DNA of 64,000 bases from Candidatus Obscuribacter sp. (GCA_016712465.1 JADJQZ010000001.1:5580001-5644000); one strand, 5' to 3'; positions 25,697 through 34,315 are shown, counted from the first letter of the stretch. A program made the numbers and translations. The notes: a model not told the origin generated them from the sequence alone.

Positions 25697-26560
25697 CTAA
25701 ATGCCGAGCATCTCCAACTGTCTCAGGGTTTCCTCTATGACGGCGTTGAACTTGCGAGTATCAGCTTGCACAAGGTTGAATTCCTCATCTTCCACAAGAG
25801 GGGCAAGGGCGCGGGCCGTTTCCATATAAAGCTTAAGCCCTGTCCTGGCCCGACTTTCACTTGTGAGGGCGGCAGGCAATTCCAATTCAGAAAGGAAGGA
25901 AACATCGCCCAGGCAAATTCTGTGGGCACGACTCCAGAGCGAGTCTGCGCCCATCACACCATAAACTTGCTCGAATAGATTGGATTCCCCCGTGCAAAGA
26001 AGTCTTTGCTGGAGAGCAATAGCTATGGGCAAGTTGATAGCCAGCGCCAGCAGAGACAAATAGAGGGTGCTTGTTTCACGGCCCTCAGCAGGAGTCAGAT
26101 ATCTAGTCAGCTTCTGAGCCTCTTCAGCACAACCGGCAAGATGGAAAAGGGCACGCTCATCTGCTTTGGCGGCAAGAGCGTCGCTCCAATAGAACCCTTG
26201 AGCCGCCTTCTGAATTCGCTCCAGCGCCCCTCGATTGGAGTCCCTGAGAATCTGCGCCTCTTGCAGCCCCCGAACATAATATTTGACGGCCTTTTCCGGA
26301 TCGGTGCAGAAGCTCAATGCCTCTTCCTGAGTAGTTTCTGTAAATGAGAAGAGCATACCGCCGAAATACGAGAGATGATAGCTAGAATCACTATCAACGA
26401 TGGCATCCGCTCTCGTCAAAAAGACCACATCTACGTCACTGCCCTTTTGCGACGCACCACAAGCGGTGCTACCGGTAAGGAAAGCGCCGTAATGACGGTC
26501 CGGTCTAAAATTGTGCGCCAACCAGCGTTCAATAATTTCATCCGATTCAATATCCGTCAT
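25697..26560 (-). CDS. Nucleotidyltransferase-fold protein
   Basis: A 287-residue protein with the Pol-beta-type minimal nucleotidyltransferase motif near the N-terminus: FLTGSTACGASQKGSDVDVV gives the Gly-Ser and Asp-x-Asp that bind NTP and metal. A long helical region follows, as in antibiotic- or toxin-type nucleotidyltransferases. Start ATG at 26560 without a strong ribosome site. It lies upstream of the Ser/Thr kinase on the same strand. The acceptor is unknown; a MNT/HEPN toxin-antitoxin role is not supported, since no HEPN partner is adjacent. Confidence 0.7.
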   Translation of the reverse strand: MTDIESDEIIERWLAHNFRPDRHYGAFLTGSTACGASQKGSDVDVVFLTRADAIVDSDSSYHLSYFGGMLFSFTETTQEEALSFCTDPEKAVKYYVRGLQEAQILRDSNRGALERIQKAAQGFYWSDALAAKADERALFHLAGCAEEAQKLTRYLTPAEGRETSTLYLSLLALAINLPIAIALQQRLLCTGESNLFEQVYGVMGADSLWSRAHRICLGDVSFLSELELPAALTSESRARTGLKLYMETARALAPLVEDEEFNLVQADTRKFNAVIEETLRQLEMLGI

Positions 26561-26771
26561 TGTGCTTTACTGAAAACTGGACGTCGATAATAGTCTAAAA
26601 TATGCAAGGAATTCGCTGCTACAGATAAGCACCAATTCGCAGGAAAGAGCCTGACAGAACCACTAATTCATCAGTGAATGCGCTGGACTGAATTATACTC
26701 AACAGTCACGCCCACCGGCAAGCGTAAAATCCAAGCAATGGCAGGCCGCTACAAAGTGAGGCTCACAGAAG

Positions 26772-27329
26772 ATGACCAATTTCGCCTACTCAGGCGTTCC
26801 ATCCAGAGAAGCTCTGGCTAAGACATTCGGGCTTGAAGAGCTTCGAATCGGGCATCACTATCTTCGAAGTTATCCAAAGCATGGTGAACGATTGGGCAGT
26901 CTATGGGTGAAATATTACTGGCTTTTAGAAGTAAGACCTAGCTTTAATGACCCGTTTGTTGTCTGTGCCGTGTCCACGGACGGCGAATTATTCGACAACA
27001 ACATCACCCCCTCCTGGACAAAAGTTACCTTTGCCACATCCAAAATATCGGAAGTTTTAGAAGTTTCGGGGGATCCGTTGCCTGATGTTCTCAACAGCTG
27101 CAAGCTCCTGCCTGCAGGGAAAAATCTTACCCTGGATGGCGTCGGCTACCAGCTGGAATTCGCTAATTCACAGTTACAAGGTCGTCTACAGTTTGCCAAC
27201 CCCAAGGAAGAGAGTTTGATAAATATTGTCTCGACAGTCCTGAGAACGGCACAAGAGGTTGCCATCAACTCCGGCAACCAGGACCTCTGTCAAATATGGG
27301 AAATCTGGCACCGTTATGAACCGCACTAA
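26772..27329 (+). CDS. Protein of unknown function (185 residues)
   Basis: Starts at ATG after AAAGTGAGG. No signal peptide or membrane helix. The fold looks mostly beta with ends WVKYYWLLEVRPSFNDPFVV and DGVGYQLEFANSQLQGRLQF, and a C-terminal helix ESLINIVSTVLRTAQEVA. No family recognised. Codon usage and start context look genuine. The next gene begins 17 bases after its stop on the same strand, which suggests a two-gene unit. Confidence 0.55.
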   Translation: MTNFAYSGVPSREALAKTFGLEELRIGHHYLRSYPKHGERLGSLWVKYYWLLEVRPSFNDPFVVCAVSTDGELFDNNITPSWTKVTFATSKISEVLEVSGDPLPDVLNSCKLLPAGKNLTLDGVGYQLEFANSQLQGRLQFANPKEESLINIVSTVLRTAQEVAINSGNQDLCQIWEIWHRYEPH

Positions 27330-27346
27330 AAGCAAGAACCAAAATC

Positions 27347-27874
27347 TTGTTTGCAGAATTCCAAGACGGTGAGCCGTTGAAGCGTAATTTGTGGGCATTA
27401 TGCATTGCACTGACGGTTATATGTACTACCGCCGGGGGTTTCTATTTGTTCGCAATATTGTCCAGTCCTATATTCATGCAAATGCTCTCTGAGACTCACG
27501 CAGATTCCCGTGTACCCTTGGCCAAGAGGATTGACATCTGGAGCACAGTTCTGGATCAAGAGGCAGAAAGACTCTCCAGGCAAAACACCCCAGATGCTAA
27601 CGGGCTAATGGCTGAGAAATGCAACTCCTGTGGCTGGACGCTAGTGGACGAATCCCAAAGAAAAAGATGGGGACGAAACAACATACTGGTAGCTGTTTGG
27701 ATGTTTAGAAATGCAGAACTTTACGCCGACGAGCCGCCTGCGTCCGAAGCAAAGATGCACACCAAGGCGTTTGCTTCAAGTTTTATTCAAGGACTGATCA
27801 AAGATTACAATCTGACGGAAGCAGAGCTTAAGCAGGTCGAAGTTGCCACCTATAAATTGCCGGAAGAAAAATAG
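27347..27874 (+). CDS. Single-pass membrane protein of unknown function (175 residues)
   Basis: Frame from a TTG; a second TTG ten codons later (MKRNLWALCIAL-like) is equally plausible. One transmembrane helix (NLWALCIALTVICTTAGGFYLFAIL) near the N-terminus, then an external helical domain with a CxxC (KCNSCGWTLVDE) that might bind metal or form a disulfide, and a C-terminal helix FASSFIQGLIKDYNLTEAEL. Lies 17 bases after the gene at 26772-27329 and is likely co-transcribed. No family recognised. Confidence 0.5.
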   Translation: MFAEFQDGEPLKRNLWALCIALTVICTTAGGFYLFAILSSPIFMQMLSETHADSRVPLAKRIDIWSTVLDQEAERLSRQNTPDANGLMAEKCNSCGWTLVDESQRKRWGRNNILVAVWMFRNAELYADEPPASEAKMHTKAFASSFIQGLIKDYNLTEAELKQVEVATYKLPEEK

Positions 27875-27937
27875 GACTCTACAATTCAGCCGCCAATTTC
27901 GACTCTCAAGCAAAGCACAGTTGCCCCCCGGCGCCCT

Positions 27938-29260
27938 CTAGCCCTGTGACTCCACTGTCGCGGAGGCGGCATTTTCCTGCCACCTTCCATAAACTCCTTC
28001 ATCTCTTGAAGCGAGCACTGTTTGCACCGCCTCCAGGCTGCTATTGACGGCGCAGTCTACAAGTTGCCAGTCGCTACCGACATAATCCCCACAAACAAAA
28101 ATGGAAGGATAGCCTTTCAGCCTGGGACTCTTTAGACCGGCAGCACCAGCATGGTCGGCACGAGGCAAGCCATAGCTGGCTACCATGTGCGGCAAATACC
28201 GTTTATATACAAGTTCTTGCTCATAACCCGGCTGCAACTGCTCCAGCAAACGAAGCAATCTTTCCTCATGGTCATCTCTATTATCTTGAGGCTCCAGATA
28301 GTAGGCAAGATGAATGAGCACCCCTTCACCATCCGCCAGTTTTGCAGTGGTGGAATGTACGGAATAATAGAGCGGCTCGTCTACACCCAGGGCGAAGGTA
28401 TGCTTTGGACGCGGCAAGCGCTTCAAGCAAACATCCAGACAGGCAGCGCGACAGGTAGAAAGAGCTTGCCCACTGAGTGCATCCGGTAGCAGTTTCTCCA
28501 CTTCCTGAGGGGGAATACACAGCAATACCGCATCAAACAAAAACGTCTCTTCGTCTACCAAAATCTCCACCGCATCGGCCAGTTGTCTGACAGACTGAAC
28601 CTGAGCGCCAAATCGCAAACTGGTTGACTCGGAATTGAGCTTCCGCTGAATAGATTCAACTATAGTCTGCCAACCGTGATCTAGATAAAGTACACCTTGA
28701 TTGGCCAGTATCACCTGGGCAAAGGCGGCTCCAGCAGACAATTCCTGAGGGCTGTTGGCATATGTGGAAAGTCTGACAAAGGTTTCAATTGTCTGGCGCA
28801 CCCGAGTTCTTTTCACGTTCACTTTTAGCCATTGCGCAAGGCTCGTAGACATAATCTTGTCGAGATCTAAATGCGGCAGCCTGCGGAAAAATCGCGCCAG
28901 CTCTACCTTCTCGGACCAATTCAGGTAGGTTGCCCTGAATAGACTCGAGAGATTGACCGGCAGTTCATACACTTCACCTGCGAATATTGCCAGGTTTTCC
29001 CGATTCAGGGGCGGTGCGGCGCCGCGGTAGTCGATGCCGTTATTTTGCAGGTAGCGATGGGCCAAACCACCTGCATATAGAGCATGGGGACCGAAATTTA
29101 GGTAGTATCCCTCTTTGTGAGTCGTCTGCGCTCTCCCACCGGCTTTACTGCTCTTCTCAAATACAACCACCTTCGCCCCGCCCTTACTCAGCTCCAGTGC
29201 CGCTACCATGCCGGCCACACCGGCGCCGATAATCGCTATCTTCTTTTGCCTGGTGTCCAT
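27938..29260 (-). CDS. FAD-dependent amine oxidase/phytoene desaturase-like oxidoreductase
   Basis: A 440-residue flavoprotein starting at MDTRQKKIAIIGAG; GAGG lies nine bases upstream, and the longer frame to 29326 runs through the promoter. The N-terminal dinucleotide fold IAIIGAGVAGMVAALELS with FEKSSKAGGRAQT binds FAD; the C-terminal IFVCGDYVGSDWQLVDCAVN is the second FAD-contact motif. The layout matches the protoporphyrinogen oxidase/carotene desaturase/amine oxidase clan; the substrate is unknown. It is divergent from an Rrf2 regulator gene, and its promoter is covered by a perfect palindrome, so control by that regulator is likely. Confidence 0.85.
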   Translation of the reverse strand: MDTRQKKIAIIGAGVAGMVAALELSKGGAKVVVFEKSSKAGGRAQTTHKEGYYLNFGPHALYAGGLAHRYLQNNGIDYRGAAPPLNRENLAIFAGEVYELPVNLSSLFRATYLNWSEKVELARFFRRLPHLDLDKIMSTSLAQWLKVNVKRTRVRQTIETFVRLSTYANSPQELSAGAAFAQVILANQGVLYLDHGWQTIVESIQRKLNSESTSLRFGAQVQSVRQLADAVEILVDEETFLFDAVLLCIPPQEVEKLLPDALSGQALSTCRAACLDVCLKRLPRPKHTFALGVDEPLYYSVHSTTAKLADGEGVLIHLAYYLEPQDNRDDHEERLLRLLEQLQPGYEQELVYKRYLPHMVASYGLPRADHAGAAGLKSPRLKGYPSIFVCGDYVGSDWQLVDCAVNSSLEAVQTVLASRDEGVYGRWQENAASATVESQG

Positions 29261-29277
29261 AACTTTTACCTCGCCAC

Positions 29278-29302
29278 ATCGTGGATATTTTCTATCCACG
29301 AT
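29278..29302. promoter_or_regulatory. Perfect 10-5-10 palindrome, likely Rrf2 operator 1
   Basis: ATCGTGGATA and TATCCACGAT flank a 5-base spacer, a perfect inverted repeat of the length Rrf2-family dimers bind. It lies just downstream of and touching an extended -10-like TGTCATAAT on the minus strand (29301-29309), so a bound protein would block transcription of the FAD oxidoreductase gene. Confidence 0.7.
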
Positions 29303-29316
29303 TATGACACCAAGAC

Positions 29317-29346
29317 TTGCCAGCAACCATAAATTTTAGATAAAAT
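29317..29346 (+). promoter_or_regulatory. Predicted promoter of the Rrf2 gene
   Basis: TTGCCA at 29317-29322, an 18-base spacer and TAAAAT at 29341-29346 fit a primary-sigma promoter. Transcription would start only a few bases before the ATG at 29356, so the mRNA would be nearly leaderless; no ribosome site is present, consistent with that. Confidence 0.45.
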
Positions 29347-29357
29347 ATATCCACGAT
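29333..29357. promoter_or_regulatory. Imperfect 10-5-10 palindrome, likely Rrf2 operator 2
   Basis: ATTTTAGATA, five bases, then TATCCACGAT. The right half is identical to operator 1 and the left half matches 7 of 10, with the same spacing. It overlaps the -10 (TAAAAT) and the first bases of the Rrf2 start codon, which would allow autorepression. Confidence 0.6.
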
Positions 29358-29850
29358 GAAAATGAGTCAGGGAATCGAATGGTCAATTCACTGCTGCGCC
29401 TTGTTGGCGCTGCTGCCGCCCAAGCGCACCCTGCGCATCGAAAAAATTGCCCAGTTCTATGACCTGCCGGTGCCATACCTGAGAAAGCACTTCCAGGATT
29501 TATCCAGGGCAGGCATCCTCAAAACCACTTCCGGACCCAAAGGCGGCTATCGCCTGGCCAGAGAAGCCAAAGAGGTGAATCTGCTCCACATATACGAAGC
29601 AATCGAGGGTCCCGAGCACGCTTTTCGCTGCAACGAAATTCGCCAAAACGGTCCCAACACCTGCGGTCAGAAGGTCTACCCGGCTGCCTGCAATATAGCC
29701 ACTTCTATGTGGAAGGCGGAAGAGGCCTTCCGCCGGGAACTGGAAAAGGTTTCGCTGGAAGACATCGTGAAAACGGCAGCCCTGCAGATAAGCCCGGAGC
29801 GTCGGCAGAAATCGGCACAATGGCTGGAAGAAGCGCTATCGAATCAGTAA
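29356..29850 (+). CDS. Rrf2 family transcriptional regulator
   Basis: A 164-residue repressor-type regulator. The winged helix is clear: RIEKIAQFYDLPVPYLRKHF for the recognition region and GPKGGYRLAR for the wing. Three cysteines follow in FRCNEIRQNGPNTCGQKVYP and AACNIA, in the area where IscR/NsrR-type members hold an Fe-S cluster, but the spacing (10 and 8 residues between) differs from those. It may sense iron-sulfur status, redox or nitric oxide; this is inferred. It is divergent from the FAD oxidoreductase gene, with matching palindromes over both promoters, including its own start codon. Confidence 0.92.
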   Translation: MKMSQGIEWSIHCCALLALLPPKRTLRIEKIAQFYDLPVPYLRKHFQDLSRAGILKTTSGPKGGYRLAREAKEVNLLHIYEAIEGPEHAFRCNEIRQNGPNTCGQKVYPAACNIATSMWKAEEAFRRELEKVSLEDIVKTAALQISPERRQKSAQWLEEALSNQ

Positions 29851-29920
29851 CCGGCACAACACTGATTGAGACTTTGGCAAAAGAAGCGTCTATGCGTATT
29901 GTTGAACTAAGGTCATTTTC

Positions 29921-30415
29921 TCACGACAAACTCGATTGTTGCGCTTCAGCAGCGCCCTGCTTGAGAATTTTGGCATACTCAAGGGAAGGATCGAGGGCTA
30001 TCGCCTTGTTACACTCTTCCACCGCCTCTGGGTATTGCTTGCGCGATGAATAGACGACACTGCGAATCAAATAAATGTATGGCTCCCTTTCGTCTATTGC
30101 CATAGCCGCCTCGGCATCATCCCAGGCGCGGTCGAATTCGTCCAACTGGCAATAGAGAATTCCTCGCTTCTTATAAGACTCTACGCTTTTGCCGTCAGCA
30201 CTAATTTCCAGCGTGCATCTGTCTACGTGTAGCCGCATTTGCGCCTCTACATCGCTGACGGTGACTTTCTGGGCTGCCATAAGTGGCGCGCAGACCTTTC
30301 TCCAGGGCAACCCGAGAGCACAAGCCTGTTTTAAGACCACTTGCAACATTGAGCATCGCACACAATGCTTGGTCTCTCCAATTGGAGGCTTGCCGCAAAA
30401 TTCACATTGAGCCAT
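29921..30415 (-). CDS. Zinc-ribbon and TPR-like protein
   Basis: A 164-residue cytoplasmic protein with an N-terminal CxxC...CxxC zinc ribbon (Cys4, Cys7, Cys18, Cys21) and two TPR-like units in the C-terminal half (KKRGILYCQLDEFDRAWDDA and RSVVYSSRKQYPEAVEECNK). Start ATG after AAGGAA. A protein- or nucleic-acid-binding adaptor is likely; the partner is unknown. Convergent with the Rrf2 gene, with 70 bases between. Confidence 0.6.
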   Translation of the reverse strand: MAQCEFCGKPPIGETKHCVRCSMLQVVLKQACALGLPWRKVCAPLMAAQKVTVSDVEAQMRLHVDRCTLEISADGKSVESYKKRGILYCQLDEFDRAWDDAEAAMAIDEREPYIYLIRSVVYSSRKQYPEAVEECNKAIALDPSLEYAKILKQGAAEAQQSSLS

Positions 30416-30545
30416 TTAACATTCCTTTCGCTTCATTTCAAAGTCTTCAGGCTCCCGGAGCAGCATCGCCATCAAGCCGCTGCCGTTAAAAAGCATTTTT
30501 CCCACTAACAAGCACTTCGAAGCTACTCAATCGACGCAAAATGAA

Positions 30546-31430
30546 CTACTGCACACAAGTACGGAGAGCCGGAAGAGAAACTATAACCCCACAAATCGGC
30601 AATATGAAACAAAGAAAATAGACAAGCGTTGAATATGGCGAATCCCAGAAGCGCACAATCAAAGCGCTAATAATAAGCCACAGGACCAAGACCGACATTG
30701 CCGCAATTATCAGTGGACAGTGCAGCGAGGCGGTGAAGTACGCGGGAGAGAGCGTGAAGGCAGCAGATATGAGAAACAGCGGAATCAGCAAGACTTGAAG
30801 AGTGAGTATCAGCCGCTTAGGGTTCCGCAGTGCTCCAGTTTCCAGGCAGCCGGTGCCAGCCTGATCCAGGTCGGCTTCTCGCCTCAGTCTTCTGAACATC
30901 TGCAACAGTTGAACAGCAGCAGTTGATATAAAGTAAGCGGATAACATTGCTAAAGTCGCGGCAATTAATACGTCACCAGGATTAATTGAGGCCGGTTGCT
31001 CGGCAAATCCAAATAACATGGCAACAGGAAGAAGCGCGGAAAGAATATAAGGGGCAATAGCCAAACCTAGATCAATTAATGCCGCGCTTCCCGGTAAACC
31101 CACCCCCTGCGACAGGCTTAAATGAAGCCATTCTTCGCCCGGACTCTGCCTGAACCCGAGCCAACGCCAGATCATGGCGTACCAAAGTGGAGCCAATGCG
31201 GCAGTGCACATCCAAGCGAGTTGGAACAAGACAGACACTAGTTTAGGGCCGGCACCGGCTCTAACGTTTACATCGATGATAATTGCAAAACAGCAGACAA
31301 CTATGACGCAAACAGTTATTAGAACCGAATTGATCAATGCAGCCGGAACCAGTCGAAACCAGAAGAACTCCGCTCCGAATTTCAGGGAGCATGCCTTCGG
31401 GGTATCGACTTTCAATGGGACATCGGTCAT
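30546..31430 (-). CDS. Multispanning membrane protein of unknown function
   Basis: About 294 residues, with six or seven predicted transmembrane helices, e.g. ALINSVLITVCVIVVCCFAI, VLFQLAWMCTAALAPLWYAM and LILTLQVLLIPLFLISAAF. Start at MTDVPLKV; a TTG three codons upstream is possible. No transporter or enzyme motif is recognised. A ~92-bp repeat also found at 33513-33605 lies directly upstream and may carry its promoter. Confidence 0.6.
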   Translation of the reverse strand: MTDVPLKVDTPKACSLKFGAEFFWFRLVPAALINSVLITVCVIVVCCFAIIIDVNVRAGAGPKLVSVLFQLAWMCTAALAPLWYAMIWRWLGFRQSPGEEWLHLSLSQGVGLPGSAALIDLGLAIAPYILSALLPVAMLFGFAEQPASINPGDVLIAATLAMLSAYFISTAAVQLLQMFRRLRREADLDQAGTGCLETGALRNPKRLILTLQVLLIPLFLISAAFTLSPAYFTASLHCPLIIAAMSVLVLWLIISALIVRFWDSPYSTLVYFLCFILPICGVIVSLPALRTCVQ

Positions 31431-31452
31431 CGCAACCAAACCACGCTTAGCT

Positions 31453-31544
31453 TTTAGTTCCCAGGCGTTTCACGGGAAACAGTAGTCGACCTGCTCCATG
31501 ACGGCTCCAGGCTGACTCACTTTCAATTCTAGCGCAACAGAATC
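31453..31544 (-). repeat. Intergenic repeat, copy 1 (~92 bp)
   Basis: Aligns with 33513-33605 over its whole length at roughly three-quarters identity by eye, with the block TTCAATTCTAGCGCAACA nearly unchanged. Includes an inverted repeat GTTTC-ACGG-GAAAC. Both copies lie just upstream of a minus-strand gene in a divergent gap; the strand shown is that of the gene it precedes. Confidence 0.65.
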
Positions 31545-31709
31545 GCCATGGGCGCGCCACATCTCCTCTTCACCAGCGAGCCCGGCAGCGGGAAGTCCAC
31601 AAGAGACAATCTTCTATGCTCTTTCAAAGGATATTTCAAAAGTTACTTTGAACTTTTTTCGCTGTCGCGACGTTATCTATGGTAGTTGGCTTAATACGGA
31701 GCGGCAATC

Positions 31710-32456
31710 ATGATAAACAAAGTAGCAAAAGGATATCGTAATCCTCTGGGCTTTTCCAAGACTACAAAAGATAAGAAACCTGATGTCGGCAGACCAACGA
31801 AAACTAACACGGCTGCAAATATGCAACCAGTGGCACCACTATCAGCCATTAGAGCGGCAACGTACCACTCGATGATAGATGAAGTTCAGGCGGTCCTGAA
31901 TCTTACCCTGGCAACCGGAGACAAAGAAGAAGTTGCCAATCTCTACCGAGAATTGTTTTCTCTCTACCTCGAGATTGACCATCCAGACGCTCTGGAGATT
32001 GGCAATAAAGCTGTTGAGGCTGCAAAAACAGCACATGAAGCTGATAGTGAGGAGGTTGCCGATACCCTGACTTTGCTTTCCCTGGGCTTCCAGTACCAGG
32101 GAAAAGCAGAACAGAGCCTGAAAACCATGGATGCCGCAATTGAGATTTTCATGAAGTCTTCCGATACTTATCGCATCCTTGATGCGCTTGAGTTCGGCAT
32201 CTCTTCGGCGACTGAGCAACGCCAGCCGGCTAAAGTCAAAGAGTACGCTCGTCGAGGCATGGCAGTCATAAAACAGCACGGAAAGAGCGGAAAGGCAGAT
32301 CTACACAATGATCTCTCCTACTTTCAAGAGATATTCGATACCGCTGACGATGAGCCCCTTGCGAAAGAGGAGCAGACCCAATCTCTCCAGACGATCATTT
32401 CCGCAATGCGCGAGCTGATAGGCGAAAAGTCTAAGCACGCAAGCAAAACGCCATGA
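31710..32456 (+). CDS. TPR-like alpha-helical protein of unknown function
   Basis: A 248-residue soluble protein with a basic, low-complexity N-terminus (about 40 residues) followed by TPR-like helices: VANLYRELFSLYLEIDHPDA, ADTLTLLSLGFQYQGKAEQS, and ATEQRQPAKVKEYARRGMAV. Tyr/Leu/Ala positions fit the TPR pattern. No signal peptide. It probably acts as a binding module. Convergent with the gene at 32473-33441, with a gap of only 16 bases. Confidence 0.6.
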   Translation: MINKVAKGYRNPLGFSKTTKDKKPDVGRPTKTNTAANMQPVAPLSAIRAATYHSMIDEVQAVLNLTLATGDKEEVANLYRELFSLYLEIDHPDALEIGNKAVEAAKTAHEADSEEVADTLTLLSLGFQYQGKAEQSLKTMDAAIEIFMKSSDTYRILDALEFGISSATEQRQPAKVKEYARRGMAVIKQHGKSGKADLHNDLSYFQEIFDTADDEPLAKEEQTQSLQTIISAMRELIGEKSKHASKTP

Positions 32457-32472
32457 CGCATGCCGATGCGCG

Positions 32473-33441
32473 CTAGAGAACATAGTGGCGAGAGTGCAAT
32501 TGCCACCACTCTTCCCACGACTGCGATTTAATAGGGCTTCTCCGGTAGTAGTCTTCCATAGTCAAATCCTTGATAATTCCAAGTACAGCCTCTCGCAAAT
32601 CCTTTTGAGCGTCTTTTGTCAAAGGATAGAGAGAGGGAATGCACTTCTGCCCCTCCAGACCAGCAAGCGCATTCGCATATTCTTGAACCAATCGTCTACG
32701 CTCAAAGCCCTTACGCATCGCCATTGCCTTAGAAATGTTCACACGAATGATCGGGCCGGCATCAGAGCAGCAAATTCTCTCAAGCGTAGATCTCAAATAC
32801 AAATGAGCAGAAAGCGGGTGTGCAGCCAACCAACGACTAAATTCCGGTCCCAGTGACTGCAGCTTCAAAAGAGCCAATTGACGCTCATCCTTAGACAACA
32901 TCTGATTTTTCGCGAGTGACTCAAGATTTCCAATCTTCTCCTGCACACTGATTGGACTGTCGGATTCGGCAATCTGGGCAAGTGCCAATATCTGTTTGCC
33001 ATACTTAAAAGTACCGACTCTCCCAAGTAGCGCCTTCTTTTGCGCCACAGAAGTGCCCTTCACAATTACTCGAATTGCACAGTCCTCATGAATAAACCCA
33101 GAACCAGACTGATAAACAATCACGCAGGCTTCTCCCGGCCGCGCGGCCACATAGCGATCATCATCTAAATCCAACAGAGCCTGCTGCGCTCCTTTTATTC
33201 TACTTTCGAAGAAACTCTTGCCATAGCGAGTCTGCCTGACTGCGTCCGGCAATTTCAAAATAATCATATCGCCTTGCTCGAGATTGACTATTTTCTCGCG
33301 GTCTCGCCACATTTTGATAGGACCTGTAAGGTCTACGACCTCGTCCTTGCTGATTGCCGGCGAAATCATCAAGAATGAAAGTACAAATTGGCAGGACACT
33401 GGTAATAGAATAGTTTTCCCTAAATCTCTTTGTACCGGCAT
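32473..33441 (-). CDS. Exported protein with alpha-helical C-terminal domain, unknown function
   Basis: Starts at MPVQRDLGKT, with GGGGAAGG upstream; the longer frame is less likely. A signal peptide (TILLPVSCQFVLSFLMISPA) is followed by a beta-rich region (residues ~40-150) and then HEAT-like helices (SKDERQLALLKLQSLGPEFS; LRSTLERICCSDAGPIIRVN) ending in EEWWQLHSRHYVL. No family recognised. Copy 2 of the intergenic repeat lies about 70 bases upstream. Confidence 0.5.
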   Translation of the reverse strand: MPVQRDLGKTILLPVSCQFVLSFLMISPAISKDEVVDLTGPIKMWRDREKIVNLEQGDMIILKLPDAVRQTRYGKSFFESRIKGAQQALLDLDDDRYVAARPGEACVIVYQSGSGFIHEDCAIRVIVKGTSVAQKKALLGRVGTFKYGKQILALAQIAESDSPISVQEKIGNLESLAKNQMLSKDERQLALLKLQSLGPEFSRWLAAHPLSAHLYLRSTLERICCSDAGPIIRVNISKAMAMRKGFERRRLVQEYANALAGLEGQKCIPSLYPLTKDAQKDLREAVLGIIKDLTMEDYYRRSPIKSQSWEEWWQLHSRHYVL

Positions 33442-33512
33442 GTAGACCTTCCCCTCGTTAATTCTTGCCTGCCTCCCCCACGAATGCCGACGATACGGCA
33501 AGATCAAACCAC

Positions 33513-33605
33513 TTTAGTTCCTGGGGCGTTTGACCGGAAACAGCAGGCAACCGACTCCATGAAGTGACCACGCTGTACCGACTTCAATTCTAGCGCAACA
33601 AAATC
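33513..33605 (-). repeat. Intergenic repeat, copy 2 (~93 bp)
   Basis: Partner of the copy at 31453-31544. Shares TTTAGTTCC, GTTT-GACCGG-AAAC (the same inverted-repeat position), CTCCATGA and TTCAATTCTAGCGCAACA. The reverse strand carries a TAGAAT box in the conserved end that could be a -10 element, but no clear -35 was found. Confidence 0.65.
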
Positions 33606-33691
33606 ACTAAACACGCCCACCAAAAAATGGGTATGTTAAGTTAGAACGGGATCCCCGACTAACACTTACAGCCAAGTCAGCGGTGATAGCA

Positions 33692-34144
33692 ATGCCCAAA
33701 TCAAGTTCAATCATCACACTGGCAGCTGTTATCGCCCTGCTGGCAATACAGCCGCCGGCAATCGCCCAATACTGCCACCACCATACAGGTTACGTATCCT
33801 GGGGCGTTGATGAATACGAACTATTTGGACTGACAGAAGCAGAACTTACCCAGAAGTTTAAAGGCACGCTCAGATATGACAAAACAGATAGTCACGCCTA
33901 TTTCAACGAGGGTAGTAACGGCGGCCCACAGTTTATCCTGACCTTCATCGACAAACGTGTGAGCAAGGTGCAACGGTTGTTCATAGACGGAGCCGGATGT
34001 CACATCAAGGGGCCGGTCATTTCATCAAAGAAGGAAGCGCTGGAGTTTTCCATAGACGGCCTAACCAAAATGCCTGCTCGCGCTACAGACGACGAACAGC
34101 GGCTGAAGGAAGCCAAAGAACTACTGCGTAAGCTGAGTAAGTGA
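33692..34144 (+). CDS. Small exported protein of unknown function
   Basis: Starts at MPKSSSIIT; a GTG three codons upstream is possible. A signal peptide (ITLAAVIALLAIQPPAIAQ) is followed by a ~125-residue domain with YCHHHTGYVSWGVDEYELFG, where the three His could bind metal, and FILTFIDKRVSKVQRLFIDG. A helical C-terminus (DEQRLKEAKELLRKLSK) ends it. No family recognised. Possibly co-transcribed with the next gene, about 170 bases later. Confidence 0.5.
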   Translation: MPKSSSIITLAAVIALLAIQPPAIAQYCHHHTGYVSWGVDEYELFGLTEAELTQKFKGTLRYDKTDSHAYFNEGSNGGPQFILTFIDKRVSKVQRLFIDGAGCHIKGPVISSKKEALEFSIDGLTKMPARATDDEQRLKEAKELLRKLSK

Positions 34145-34315
34145 CGAGCTTAACTTGTTGCAGGCATTAAACCCCGTCCCCAATTTGATGGCACAATGAA
34201 ACAGATTGCCGTCTTTGCCAGCGATATGAACTTTGCCGCAACCTTACCTCAAGAAAGACAGACTTCGACTACGCCGTGGTAAAAGAGAATGTCGGCTTCT
34301 TTCCCAGGAAACACC

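Noticed and set aside
25697..26560. MNT/HEPN toxin-antitoxin pair
   Set aside because: The nucleotidyltransferase motif is present but no HEPN (RxxxxH) partner lies next to it and the protein is far larger than a typical MNT antitoxin.
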